A stretch of DNA of 64,000 bases from Enteractinococcus helveticum (GCF_001657475.1 NZ_LXEY01000020.1:1-64000); one strand, 5' to 3'. Positions 26,128-35,862 are shown, counted from the first letter of the stretch. Made by a program: numbers and translations. The notes: generated by a model from the letters alone, not told the origin.

Positions 26128-26758
26128 TGTCGCTGAAGATACCGCTTCTACCGCGAATCCCGTTCAACCGACCTTTGGCCCACCACGGGTCATTACCCGC
26201 AAACCCCGGGTCGATGCCGTGCTGGCAGAAGCCGTAGACGTTGCTCGAGCAGCGCTGCAAGAGTTTGCCGACGACGCTGAGATCGGCGAGCACCTCGGTA
26301 CCGTTGCCGACGACGAACGCGTGGTGACACACCGCTTTACCGCCCATGTGGCGGGCTATAGCGGCTGGCATTTTTTTGCGACACTGGCCCGTGCGCCACG
26401 ATCAAAAGTGATCACGGTCAGTGAAACCGGCATGTTGCCTGGGGAAGATGCACTCCTGGCACCGAAGTGGGTGCCCTGGCGCGACCGCGCCTCAGAGGAA
26501 GAACGCATCCGTCTTGATGCCATCGCTGCCGGTGAGGACCCAGCAAAAGCTCTTGAAGCAGCAGGCTACGGCCCCGAGGTTCTTGAAGAAGAAGAGCCTG
26601 TCGTTTCAGAAGAGCAACCGGCCACCCAAGATGATAGCGGCAAGAAACAGGCCCGCCGGGATGCCAAACGTCGCCGGGCGCGACAGCAAGCCGATCGGAA
26701 GAAACGCAAGAAAAAATCTGCTGCGTCTGATACCAAGGCCAAGTCGTCAGATAAATAA
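26111..26758 (+). CDS. DUF3027 family protein
   Basis: The 215-aa protein matches the actinobacterial DUF3027 family. It has a conserved core (VDARAAL-like helix, IGEHLGTVADDERVVTHRFTAHVAGYSGWHFFATLARAP, VITVSETGMLPGEDALLAPKWVPW) and a variable tail that is acidic and then very Lys/Arg-rich (about residues 165-215), which could bind nucleic acid. Function unknown. The overlap with the cold-shock gene indicates cotranscription and translational coupling. Confidence 0.85.
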   Translation: MHSMPNVAEDTASTANPVQPTFGPPRVITRKPRVDAVLAEAVDVARAALQEFADDAEIGEHLGTVADDERVVTHRFTAHVAGYSGWHFFATLARAPRSKVITVSETGMLPGEDALLAPKWVPWRDRASEEERIRLDAIAAGEDPAKALEAAGYGPEVLEEEEPVVSEEQPATQDDSGKKQARRDAKRRRARQQADRKKRKKKSAASDTKAKSSDK

Positions 26759-26769
26759 AACATGAGAAG

Positions 26770-26796
26770 AAAGCACTGCTTCGGCAGTGCTTTTTC
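26770..26796 (+). terminator. Terminator of the csp-DUF3027 operon
   Basis: AAGCACTGC/GCAGTGCTT with loop TTCG is followed by a T-rich run (TTTTTCTTTT). It is a classic intrinsic terminator starting 12 bases past the stop. Confidence 0.95.
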
Positions 26797-26891
26797 TTTT
26801 GATAGGAAGCCGGAACGTTTGACCGGCTACAAAAGTGAGCAACGACGTCGTACGTAGTGAACGTCGGCTAGGCCCATTCCCCTTGGAAACA

Positions 26892-26939
26892 CGATGGCCG
26901 GTGTGGGCGAACAAGAATGCTCGTCAACACCGGCCATCG
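26892..26939 (-). terminator. serC terminator
   Basis: CGATGGCCGGTGT and ACACCGGCCATCG form a 13-bp perfect stem with an inner GGGCGA..TCGTC pairing. It lies 17 bases beyond the minus-strand serC stop. Confidence 0.8.
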
Positions 26940-26956
26940 CCGTGGTCTTGGGCGAT

Positions 26957-28084
<1,128 letters not shown>

Positions 28085-28311
28085 CTACTCCTTATATAAA
28101 GGTGGCAGAATACGCTTCTATTGTGGACTTGGCTGACCCTGAAACATCAGAATAAGCCAACATGTGACTCCGGTTTCGCCCAAAATGTGGTTAACAAAAC
28201 ACTTAATAACGATGCCTGTGGATAAATTCTGGCCGAGTTCTCACTGCGAACGTATGATGATTGGTGATTACAGAATATTCAAGACGTATATCGCTATGAA
28301 GGAATGTGGCT

Positions 28312-29043
28312 GTGGCCGATCTGATTGATACAACGGAAATGTACTTGCGGACCATCTATGAATTGATGGAAGAAGGTATTGCACCGTTGCGAGCCCGAAT
28401 TGCTGAACGGCTTGATCATTCCGGTCCAACCGTTTCACAAACGGTAGCCCGCATGGAACGCGATGGTCTCTTGCATGTGGCACCCGATAGGAAGCTTGAG
28501 CTCACAGATGAAGGCTTGAAAGCTGCCGCTACGGTGATGCGAAAGCATCGACTGGCTGAACGCTTACTGGCCGACGTCATTGGTTTGGACTGGCCCTACG
28601 TGCACGATGAGGCATGCCGGTGGGAGCATGTGATGAGTGACCAGGTCGAGGCGCGGTTGATGGATTTGCTGGATTCGCCATCGAACTCTCCGTTTGGCAA
28701 CCAGATTCCGCTGCTTGAAGAACTTGGTGGCCCGACCACCGGCTTGGATCCGCAGCTGTATGAAGGTGAGCCGCTCTCCGTTGCACTGGAAGAAGCTGGG
28801 ACTTTTGAAGTCAAGGTCCTCACAGAAGCTATCCAGACCGATCCCGAATTGCTGACGCAATTTGCTGCGGCTGGTATTCAGCCTGGCGCCACCCTTGTTG
28901 CAGAGCCAGCAGATGGTTATGTAGCGGTTCGTACCCTGGAGCGTGGTCCTGCGCTGCCTGGAGAGATTGATGACATCTCGGAACTAGGTCTCGAAATTTC
29001 GGAAGACACCGCTGCGCATGTTCGTGTGGTCCGCGTTAAGTGA
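28312..29043 (+). CDS. ideR: IdeR/DtxR-family iron-dependent regulator
   Basis: The 243-aa protein is a metal-dependent repressor of the DtxR/IdeR branch. The N-terminal helix-turn-helix is LIDTTEMYLRTIYEL ... LRARIAERLDHSGPTVSQTVARMERDGLL (residues 3-70). The metal-binding dimerisation domain contains HRLAERLLADVIGL and HDEACRWEHVMSDQVE with the typical Cys/His/Glu ligands, and the C-terminus has an SH3-like domain (about 150-243). GTG at 28312 is preferred to the GTG at 28306 because the family begins MADLIDTTEMYLRT-like and GAAGGA is then eight bases away. It probably controls dps, which has an IdeR-like box in this window. Confidence 0.92.
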   Translation: MADLIDTTEMYLRTIYELMEEGIAPLRARIAERLDHSGPTVSQTVARMERDGLLHVAPDRKLELTDEGLKAAATVMRKHRLAERLLADVIGLDWPYVHDEACRWEHVMSDQVEARLMDLLDSPSNSPFGNQIPLLEELGGPTTGLDPQLYEGEPLSVALEEAGTFEVKVLTEAIQTDPELLTQFAAAGIQPGATLVAEPADGYVAVRTLERGPALPGEIDDISELGLEISEDTAAHVRVVRVK

Positions 29044-29110
29044 TTGAAATGTGCTCCTTAAAGGCTCAGCACGACCCTGTTTTGACCGAAAAATAACGAA
29101 TCGACAAAGA

Positions 29111-29131
29111 AAAATAACAGAATGTTATTTT
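29111..29131. promoter_or_regulatory. AT-rich palindrome in the ideR-NlpC/P60 gap
   Basis: AAAATAACA-GAA-TGTTATTTT is a perfect 9-bp inverted repeat in a gap of about 340 bases. Related TAAC/GTTA half-sites occur nearby (TTGTTATCC near 29190, TTGATAACAAAA near 29245). It could be a weak terminator after ideR or an operator for the hydrolase gene. Nothing else is recognisable in this gap. Confidence 0.4.
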
Positions 29132-29385
29132 GCCTTCTGCCGCGTGATGCTGCGGATGTAAGCGCAAAATTCATCAGAAGACACAACGAATTGTTATCCG
29201 AATGTGACATTCCGTTGTACTTCTACTAAGCTAGCTCTCGGTGTTGATAACAAAATGTGATTCAGCACCCGCCACCAGCTTGCTTTTACACTCCGCAGCT
29301 GGAGGGGCAAAACACAGCAGTTGTGAAAATTGTTCGTGGCGGAGTGGGGCGACAAGCCACTAAGCACATGAGAGAGGTAAACCAA

Positions 29386-30180
29386 GTGTCGAAGCGCATT
29401 TCATCTGCACGTCACCGTGCAACTCCTGCGAAGGGCGCCACGCTAGAAGCCATGACCCAGGCTCTTGGCCGCTCGGGTCGCCAGGCTGCTGCGATTGCAG
29501 CTGCCTCCGGAATGGTGTTGACCGTAGCACCAGCAGCAACGGCTGCACCTGTGCAGACCGATCGTGAAACGTCGACTCTGCCAGCCACAAACTTTAAACT
29601 GGAACGCACGTCGGGCAAAGCCGATGTCATCACTGCTGATTCAGTAAGCCTGGATCTCGGACGCGCAGCCCTCAAGTCAACTCCGGCACCAGAACCAGAG
29701 CCGGTCGTTGAAGAAGACGTTTCTCCAGTAACTAACGAAACTGCTGCCGAGAACAGCACCGCTGACAGCAGCACTCAGACGCAGTCGGCAACCACTCAGG
29801 AAGCTCCAAGCGCTCCAGAGTCGACTGCAACCGGTTCCCTGGGTGCTGTAGTTTCTGCAGCATACTCCGGTGTCGGAACCCCGTACGTATGGGGCGGCAA
29901 AGGCCCAGGCGGCTGGGATTGCTCTGGATTTACCGCATGGGCATATGCTCAGGCCGGTATCAGCATTCCATCTTCCACCTCGGCCATCCTGGGCTCCGGA
30001 CAGTTCGTTCGTACCGGCAGCCCAAAACCAGGTGACCTGGTCTTCCAAAACGGTGGATCCCACGTTGGTATCTACGTTGGCAACGGCCAGATGATCGGTG
30101 CGCAGAACCCTTCGGTCGGCACCATCCTTCACGACGTGACCCGCAACCCACTGATGGGTTACTACACCTACGTCGGCTAG
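29386..30180 (+). CDS. NlpC/P60 peptidoglycan hydrolase, secreted
   Basis: The 264-aa protein has a basic N-terminus and signal-like segment (AAAIAAASGMVLTVAPAATAA, cleavage near AAP). An acidic Glu/Ser/Thr linker of about 100 residues follows, then a C-terminal NlpC/P60 domain. The catalytic Cys is in GGWDCSGFTAWAYAQ and the catalytic His in GSHVGIYVGNGQMIGA. The usual third polar residue is not obvious. The upstream frame opens at 29257, but GTG at 29386 has GAGAGAGG at the right distance and starts directly before the signal peptide. It probably cleaves D-Glu-mDAP-type bonds during growth or division. Confidence 0.9.
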   Translation: MSKRISSARHRATPAKGATLEAMTQALGRSGRQAAAIAAASGMVLTVAPAATAAPVQTDRETSTLPATNFKLERTSGKADVITADSVSLDLGRAALKSTPAPEPEPVVEEDVSPVTNETAAENSTADSSTQTQSATTQEAPSAPESTATGSLGAVVSAAYSGVGTPYVWGGKGPGGWDCSGFTAWAYAQAGISIPSSTSAILGSGQFVRTGSPKPGDLVFQNGGSHVGIYVGNGQMIGAQNPSVGTILHDVTRNPLMGYYTYVG

Positions 30181-30200
30181 GTTTTTTCCTTACAACTGCT

Positions 30201-30239
30201 CAATAAAGTCTCTCCTGATTACCAGGAGGGACTTTATTG
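30201..30239 (+). terminator. Terminator of the NlpC/P60 gene
   Basis: CAATAAAGTC-TCTCCTG pairs with CAGGAGG-GACTTTATTG around ATTAC, with one mismatch. It starts 21 bases past the stop. Confidence 0.85.
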
Positions 30240-30261
30240 TGTTTAACAGAAAGTCCTTTAC

Positions 30262-30513
30262 ATGACCCACCCGCTGCCTGAATGGGCCACCCAGCTACTC
30301 ACCTCACTCGAGATCGACCCCGTACACGTTGATGTCAACGCTTTACGACGCATCGCTGATGGCATCGAATATGACCCGAAAACCGATGAGTTACTGGTCG
30401 GATTCATCGCCGGTTATGCCGCTGGCATGGCACAAGGCAGCGGCATGGCGGGATTCGATAAAGCCCACGCAGCCTCCGTGAACTTCATGGCCAAGAACCT
30501 CGTCACGGAATAA
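30262..30513 (+). CDS. DUF6457 family protein
   Basis: This 83-aa protein fits the actinobacterial DUF6457 pattern: LPEWATQLLTSLEIDP at the start, a central helix (VNALRRIADGIEYD), and GFIAGYAAGMAQG. Elsewhere this small domain is found near or fused to molybdenum-cofactor proteins, but no such gene is here. It may be cotranscribed with the ABC transporter 54 bases downstream. Function unknown. Confidence 0.65.
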   Translation: MTHPLPEWATQLLTSLEIDPVHVDVNALRRIADGIEYDPKTDELLVGFIAGYAAGMAQGSGMAGFDKAHAASVNFMAKNLVTE

Positions 30514-30567
30514 TATCCCCCGGTCCGTGTTGACACCTTGGGGAAGCAGCAGAAGGAACATTGATAC

Positions 30568-32445
30568 GTGAGCATGAATCATGCAGGCTGGGCAGCCTTG
30601 GGCAAACTCCGCCAAAGTAAAGATCAAGAGTCACTGAAACCCGGTACCATCGCCCGGGCGTGGTCATTCATTGCGCGTTATCGAACTCGATTGACCCTGT
30701 ATCTCATTGTCTCAGCCCTCGGAGCAGTGCTGACCGTTGTATCCCCGATCCTTGCCGGTGATGTCGTCAACGCGATCGTTGCAGAATCCGATGTCAGCGT
30801 CGTGATCAACCTGGCCTTACTCATCGCCGCTGTTGCTTTGCTGGAGGCACTGCTGAATGTCATCTCGCGATGGCAGTCAGCGTCCCTGGGTGAACGGACC
30901 ATATTTGATTTACGAACCAGCGTATTCGACCATGTCCAAAAGATGCCGGTCGCATTCTTTACTCGTGCCAGAACCGGGGCGTTAGTCTCTCGACTCAATA
31001 ACGACGTCATCGGCGCGCAAACGGCGATCGCCAGAACCTTGCCCACCGTGGTCATGAATATCGTGACCCTCGGCGTGACGCTGGTGGTCATGTTCACTAC
31101 GTCCTGGCAGATCACTCTGGTGGCGCTGCTGTTGCTGCCAATCTTTCTCTTCCCTGCCCGGAGCATTGGCCACCGGATTGCTGGCCAGACCCGGGAACGT
31201 GCCACACGTAATGCCGCCATGGGCGACCAGATGACTGAGCGATTCTCAGCACCGGGTGCAACACTGGTGAAGTTATTTGGCGAACAACGCCACGAGTCCC
31301 AGGTGTTTTCAGATCGTGCGGATGGTGTTCGAGAATCCGGGGTGCGCATTAGCGTCTGGACTTCGGTCTTTATGACCATGCTGACGTTGGTGTCATCACT
31401 CGCGTTGGCTGCGGTCTATGGCATCGGCGGTTATCAGGCGATTACCGGCGGGCTAAACGCCGGCGACGTCGTCACCATGGCCCTGCTCCTGACCAGACTG
31501 TACGCCCCACTGACTGGCCTAGCCACTGCCCGTGTTGAACTGATGAGCGCACTGGTATCTTTCGAACGGATCTTTGAGGTCTTGGATCTGCAACCGATGA
31601 TCAAAGACCCCGCCAACCCGAAAACGATCCCCACCGGGGGAGTGCGGATCCAATTTCACGACGTCGATTTTCGCTATCCCGCCGCGTCAGAAGTCTCGTT
31701 GGCTTCGTTGGAAGAGGTCGCGGTCTTGGATAGTCGGGAATCCGAACAAGTCCTACACGACTTGAACTTCACCGTGGAGCCAGGTCAGACGGTTGCCCTG
31801 GTGGGATCATCGGGTGCGGGGAAATCGACCATCGCAAACCTGGTCACCCGCCTCTACGACGTCACCGGTGGTGCAATTACTCTCAACGATGTCGATCTGC
31901 GAGATGCGGCAGCCCAAGACATCCACAATCGCGTGGGTATGGTGACCCAAGATTCGCATCTGTTCCACACGTCTATCCGGGAGAACCTAACGCTGGGGCA
32001 TCGTGAGGTGGACGATGAACGAATTTGGCAGATTCTGGACCACGCTCGGTTGGCCGAGGTCGTCCGGCACATGCCCGATGGTCTAGATACCGTCGTGGGT
32101 GAGCGTGGCTACCGCCTATCGGGTGGAGAACGTCAACGCTTAGCGATTGCCCGGTTATTGATCGCGGCACCCGAGGCTGTCATTCTGGATGAAGCCACCG
32201 CCTCACTGGACTCCACCAACGAGGCCGCCGTCCAGCAAGCCTTAGACCAAGCACTAGAAGAACGCACCGCCTTGGTGATCGCCCACCGGTTATCAACCGT
32301 GGTGAATGCGGACGAGATTCTGGTGATCGAAGACGGTCGCATCTACGAGCGCGGGACGCATGACGAGTTGCTGGCGGCCAATGGACGCTATGCTGAGCTC
32401 TATTCGACCCAATTTCGGCAACAACCACACGCCCGAGGTGAGTAG
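30568..32445 (+). CDS. ABC exporter half-transporter (permease-ATPase fusion)
   Basis: The 625-aa protein has an N-terminal six-helix exporter domain (about 30-350) and a C-terminal nucleotide-binding domain. The Walker A is GSSGAGKSTIANL, the ABC signature LSGGERQRLAIARLL, the Walker B VILDEATASLD and the H-loop AHRLSTV. It likely forms a homodimeric lipid, peptide or drug exporter. Start is GTG at 30568 with AGAAGGA upstream. Its stop lies two bases before the (frameshifted) methyltransferase reading frame, so both were probably one operon. Confidence 0.92.
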   Translation: MSMNHAGWAALGKLRQSKDQESLKPGTIARAWSFIARYRTRLTLYLIVSALGAVLTVVSPILAGDVVNAIVAESDVSVVINLALLIAAVALLEALLNVISRWQSASLGERTIFDLRTSVFDHVQKMPVAFFTRARTGALVSRLNNDVIGAQTAIARTLPTVVMNIVTLGVTLVVMFTTSWQITLVALLLLPIFLFPARSIGHRIAGQTRERATRNAAMGDQMTERFSAPGATLVKLFGEQRHESQVFSDRADGVRESGVRISVWTSVFMTMLTLVSSLALAAVYGIGGYQAITGGLNAGDVVTMALLLTRLYAPLTGLATARVELMSALVSFERIFEVLDLQPMIKDPANPKTIPTGGVRIQFHDVDFRYPAASEVSLASLEEVAVLDSRESEQVLHDLNFTVEPGQTVALVGSSGAGKSTIANLVTRLYDVTGGAITLNDVDLRDAAAQDIHNRVGMVTQDSHLFHTSIRENLTLGHREVDDERIWQILDHARLAEVVRHMPDGLDTVVGERGYRLSGGERQRLAIARLLIAAPEAVILDEATASLDSTNEAAVQQALDQALEERTALVIAHRLSTVVNADEILVIEDGRIYERGTHDELLAANGRYAELYSTQFRQQPHARGE

Positions 32446-32447
32446 AC

Positions 32448-33103
32448 ATGACAGATGAGACTCCACAACAGATATGGGATAACCGTTATCGCGAAGCAGA
32501 CCACATCTGGTCCGGCAACGTCAATGTAGCCCTTGCCGATGTCGGCGCTCGTTAACGCCGGGCACCGCCTTGGACCTAGGTTCAGGGGAAGGCGCTGACG
32601 TCATGTGGTTGGCCGAACACGGCTGGCAGGCCACCGGCGTTGATATTTCTGCCGTGGCGGTATCTCGCGCTGAACAAGCCGCCCGTGCTCGAGGGCTAGC
32701 AACCGATCGGGCGCGTTTCCTGGTGGCAGACCTGGCAAAATGGGACAACGACCAGTCCTATGACCTCGTCGTCAGTTCATTTTTGCATTCGCAAGGCGAC
32801 TTCGACCGGGCCGGGATTCTCCGTGCCACCAGCCAGTATGTGGCAGACGGCGGATACCTGCTGGTGATTTCACATGCAACGTTCCCACCGTGGGCACAGG
32901 CCCACCGCGATGCCGATGCTAAAGACCACCACCACGACGAGACCACGCCTGAGTCTGAACTTGAGCTATTGCAGCTGGATCCATCGTCATGGGTGTTGGA
33001 AATCGCAGAGATACGCTCGCGGGAAGCAACCGGGCCAGAAGGTCAGGTCGCCACGCTGCAAGACACGGTGGTGCTAGTCCGAAAGACCGCCACCCAGTCA
33101 TAA
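32448..33103 (+). pseudogene. SAM-dependent methyltransferase, frameshifted
   Basis: Two frames together encode one class I methyltransferase of about 218 aa. Frame one (32448-32555) gives the N-terminal IWDNRYREADHIWSGNVN segment and ends in TAA at 32553. Frame two picks up LTPGTALDLGSGEGADVMW from 32552 and continues to 33103. It contains motif I (LDLGSGEG), VDIS and the post-motif YDLVVSSFLHSQ. Joining them requires one extra base near 32525-32552, and no slippery heptamer is visible. This is either a one-base deletion, making the gene a pseudogene, or a sequencing error. The second frame could be translated alone from TTG at 32570 but would lack the N-terminal lid. Confidence 0.85.
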
Positions 33104-33118
33104 GCCGTATTGTTGCTC

Positions 33119-33168
33119 AACACACCCGTGGCCGTGCCCTTCTGATTGGGACACGGCCACTGCTGTGT
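33119..33168. terminator. Terminator between convergent genes
   Basis: GTGGCCGTG and its near complement CACGGCCAC form a stem with a CCC/GGG inner pairing and an outer AACACA/TGTGTT. It lies between the methyltransferase and HD genes and can act both ways. Confidence 0.75.
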
Positions 33169-33187
33169 TTTGGGCGGGGTTTGGAAA

Positions 33188-33826
33188 CTACTCAGACCAG
33201 GAGTTGTTGCGGATGACCTCAACAAAGTCTCCGCGCTGAAAGCCCGGGAGGAAATGTTCTAGGACGTCGGCTTTCACGTTGCCAAAGGTGGTCTCGGGGC
33301 GGTCTTTGAGTCCGTTGGTAAATGCGGCCAGGATACGGTTTTTGAAGTCTGGGCGCGGATGGGCCGCAACCACTTCGGAGCGCTGGTCATCCGAGATCGC
33401 ATCATAACCAATGCCCAGGACATCGAGTTCGACACCGCGGGTTACCAGGGCCACTTCTGGATCCATGTGCAGCGGAATCTCCGGGGTGGTGTGCAGCGCA
33501 ATCGCGTTCCAGACCTTGTCACCAGCCGGGCCGGTAATGCCGTATTCGCTCAAGAAACTCCGGGCGACGTCGGCGGCATCAATTTCAAAGCGCTGATCCG
33601 TAGTGCGGTATTTATCGGTCAACCCCAGATCGTGGAACATTGCGCCGATGTAAACCAGTTCTGGGTCGTATTCGAGGCCTTGTTCCTGGCCGCGCAGGGA
33701 ACCGAATAGGAACACACGGCGCGAGTGGTGAAACACCAAATCATCAGCGACGTCGCGCACCAGATCGGTTGCATCTTGGGCCATCTTGCTATCCGGGATA
33801 GCGATACCTGCAATAACTTCTGCCAT
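33188..33826 (-). CDS. HD-domain hydrolase, cyanamide hydratase-like
   Basis: The 212-aa protein carries an HD metal site: HHSRRVFLFG (residues 33-42), MFHDLGL (about 63-69) and the later AIALHTTPEIP. These match the group annotated as cyanamide hydratase/Ddi2-like HD proteins, which hydrate nitriles such as cyanamide in fungi; bacterial members are mostly uncharacterised. It starts with ATG after AGGAAATATCC. It is divergent from a GlxA-type AraC regulator with about 100 bases between them, which suggests that regulator controls it. Real substrate unknown. Confidence 0.78.
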   Translation of the reverse strand: MAEVIAGIAIPDSKMAQDATDLVRDVADDLVFHHSRRVFLFGSLRGQEQGLEYDPELVYIGAMFHDLGLTDKYRTTDQRFEIDAADVARSFLSEYGITGPAGDKVWNAIALHTTPEIPLHMDPEVALVTRGVELDVLGIGYDAISDDQRSEVVAAHPRPDFKNRILAAFTNGLKDRPETTFGNVKADVLEHFLPGFQRGDFVEVIRNNSWSE

Positions 33827-33925
33827 GGATATTTCCTTTCAATCAACGGGCAACACTCACCATCGTGGCATCGTCTGTTAGGCTGACGCCATGTCTTTTC
33901 TGACCAATAACCCAAGGTTTCGGAC

Positions 33926-34879
33926 ATGACACATAGCATTGGAATGTTCGTATTCGATGGTCTGACCCTGTTAGACGCCAGTGGCCCGGCGGATGTATTT
34001 CATCACGCGGATCCAACCGGCAAGCACTACCATGTGCAGCTGATGTCTCCCGCCGGGGGAGCGGTGACGTCGTCTTCCGGGGTTACGCTGGCCAATACAA
34101 TTCGGGCGGCTGAGGCACATCCACCGGATACGCTCTTGATGACTGGCGGCCCTTCCTTGGTGCAGCGCGAGCACGATTCCGCCCTGCTGTCGGCAGTGGA
34201 GACTCTTGCTGACGGAGCCCAACGTGTAGCCTCTGTGTGCACCGGTGCCTTCGTCCTGGCCGCGCTCGGACACCTTGATGATCGACGTGCCACAACACAT
34301 TGGCGACATTCCCGCACACTGGCCCAGTGGTACCCACGAATCCACGTTGAACCCGATGTCCTCCACACTCAGGATGGACGATATTTGACCTCCGCTGGCG
34401 TCACAGCGGGTATCGATTTAGCGCTGGCGATTGTAGAACACGACCTGGGCGTTGATGTCGCTCGAGAGGTCGCACGAGAGTTGGTCATGTTCATGCAGCG
34501 TCCGGGAGGCCAGAGCCAATTTTCGTCGGCACTCAGTGGGCCACCTGCAACTAACGACCAGCTGCGCACCATGATGGAAACCGTGATAGCCGATCCTGCT
34601 GCCGAGCACACGGTGGTTTCAATGGCTGAGATGATCGGTGTGAGCACCCGACATTTGAATCGGATCTTCCACGCTGAGGTTGGCAACAGCCCTGCCCAAT
34701 GGTTGGAACAGGTGCGGGTCGATGCAGCCCGGGGCCTGATCCTTGAAGGTCATTCCATCACCAGGGTTGCTCAACTGTGTGGCTTGGGAACCGATGAAAC
34801 CTTACGGCGTGCATTTGCCAAGCATCTTGGTACCACCCCGTCGGCATTTCGACACCGGTTTGCCTCCACATCCATGTGA
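33926..34879 (+). CDS. GlxA-family AraC-type transcriptional regulator
   Basis: The 317-aa protein has an N-terminal DJ-1/PfpI-like domain (residues 1-190): MFVFDGLTLLDASGPADVF, LLMTGGP and SVCTGAFVLAALG with the typical Cys. The C-terminal AraC double helix-turn-helix (about 215-310) includes VSMAEMIGVSTRHLNRIFHAEVGNSPAQWLEQ and ITRVAQLCGLGTDETLRRAFAKHLGTTP. Such regulators usually control a nearby catabolic gene, here probably the divergent HD gene. It ends before a bidirectional terminator. Confidence 0.92.
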   Translation: MTHSIGMFVFDGLTLLDASGPADVFHHADPTGKHYHVQLMSPAGGAVTSSSGVTLANTIRAAEAHPPDTLLMTGGPSLVQREHDSALLSAVETLADGAQRVASVCTGAFVLAALGHLDDRRATTHWRHSRTLAQWYPRIHVEPDVLHTQDGRYLTSAGVTAGIDLALAIVEHDLGVDVAREVARELVMFMQRPGGQSQFSSALSGPPATNDQLRTMMETVIADPAAEHTVVSMAEMIGVSTRHLNRIFHAEVGNSPAQWLEQVRVDAARGLILEGHSITRVAQLCGLGTDETLRRAFAKHLGTTPSAFRHRFASTSM

Positions 34880-34910
34880 CGTCGTCATACCCTGCGGTGT
34901 TTGGACATAA

Positions 34911-34948
34911 AAACTCCCCGAGACGTGATCGGACATCTCGGGGAGTTT
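34911..34948. terminator. Bidirectional terminator between the GlxA-type gene and dps
   Basis: AAACTCCCCGAGA and TCTCGGGGAGTTT form a 13-bp perfect stem. The flanks are A-rich on the left and T-rich on the right, suitable for both strands. Confidence 0.92.
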
Positions 34949-34980
34949 GTGGTCGTTGCGGAGCTACCGCGACCGAGAAA

Positions 34981-35499
34981 CTACTCTGTGACGGGGTTCA
35001 GTGAACCGTCTGCCTTGGTGATGAATGAGCGTAGGAACCACTGGAACAGTTCTAGACCGCGGGTGACTTCAACCAGGATGTCTTCGGACACTGGGTCAAC
35101 TTTGCCGGATTCAGCGATGGCGGTGCGGAAGTCCTTGACGACGCCGGTGTAGACATCGTTGAGGGCGGAGATGTGCGCCAGGCTGGACGCACGATCCAGG
35201 GGGTAGTCCTCCCAATCGCGACCGGTCACGATGGCACCGGGTGTACCTTTGGGAGCAACACCCATGGTGGCAATACGTTCAGCGACCAGGTCTGCCCAAC
35301 CACGAACTGCGTCAACCTGTGGGTCGAGCATCTCGTGTACGGAGATGAACTCTGGCCCGACGACGTTCCAGTGAGCGTGCTTCAGCGTCAGGTGCAAATC
35401 GTTCAGGGCGTGGAGACGAACCTGAAGAATTTCAGTCACGCGGTGCGCGTCCTCCATTTCAACGCCTGGTGCCGTAAATTCTGCATAATTTTCAGTCAT
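34981..35499 (-). CDS. dps: Dps-family DNA-binding/iron-storage protein
   Basis: The 172-aa protein is a ferritin-like dodecamer subunit that stores iron and protects DNA from oxidation. The ferroxidase-site pattern is seen in LTLKHAHWNVVGPEFISVHEMLDPQVDAVRGWADLVAERIATMG (His, His, Asp, Glu ligands), and the C-terminal helix FQWFLRSFI matches the family. Start is ATG with AAAGGT upstream. An IdeR-like box lies about 115 bases upstream of the start, so iron control is likely. Confidence 0.92.
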   Translation of the reverse strand: MTENYAEFTAPGVEMEDAHRVTEILQVRLHALNDLHLTLKHAHWNVVGPEFISVHEMLDPQVDAVRGWADLVAERIATMGVAPKGTPGAIVTGRDWEDYPLDRASSLAHISALNDVYTGVVKDFRTAIAESGKVDPVSEDILVEVTRGLELFQWFLRSFITKADGSLNPVTE

Positions 35500-35614
35500 G
35501 GGTAACCTTTCTGTTGCAGACCTAAGCTTTGTTTGTCGTGCAAAGCTGAATAGGGACGCGGTTGTGCCCTGATTCCTAGTTACTACTCAATACGCTTTTC
35601 GTAGTCATCGCAAG

Positions 35615-35633
35615 GTATGTGAGGCTAACCTGA
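35615..35633 (-). promoter_or_regulatory. IdeR/DtxR box candidate upstream of dps
   Basis: GTATGTGAGGCTAACCTGA matches the IdeR consensus TTAGGTTAGSCTAACCTAA in 15 of 19 positions, with 8 of 9 in the right half-site. It lies about 115 bases upstream of the dps start, so it would need a long 5' leader or an activation role. Confidence 0.6.
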
Positions 35634-35716
35634 GTCGATACTCAGCAACTTTTAAGGTTGCCGCTACCGGTGAGATATCGGGCGGCTTCGATTCGTTGAC
35701 TGGTTAAAACACAAAG

Positions 35717-35790
35717 TGCCCTCGACTGGATTCGAACCAGCGACCTTCCCTTTAGGAGAGGGATGCTCTATCCAACTGAGCTACGAGGGC
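35717..35790 (-). tRNA. tRNA-Arg (anticodon CCT)
   Basis: Read on the minus strand: acceptor GCCCTCG/CGAGGGC, D arm GCTC...GAGC, anticodon stem TCCCT/AGGGA with loop CTCCTAA (anticodon CCT, complement of 35754-35756) and T arm GGTTCGAATCC. No CCA is encoded. It reads AGG arginine codons. Confidence 0.95.
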
Positions 35791-35862
35791 ATCGGCATCA
35801 ATGCGCCGATGGGTTAATACAATCTGACAGATTACCAGGCGATGGCCGGGCAGAAATCATCT

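Noticed and set aside
29044..29385. Cyclic-di-AMP (ydaO-type) riboswitch before the NlpC/P60 gene
   Set aside because: The known conserved blocks of that riboswitch are not recognisable in this AT-rich gap.
32540..32560. Programmed -1 frameshift in the methyltransferase
   Set aside because: No slippery heptamer or downstream structure is apparent at the junction; mutation or sequencing error is simpler.
33877..33887. GTTAGGCTGAC upstream of the GlxA-type gene, similar to an IdeR half-site
   Set aside because: Matches a -10-like hexamer (TAGGCT) and lacks the outer half-site bases.
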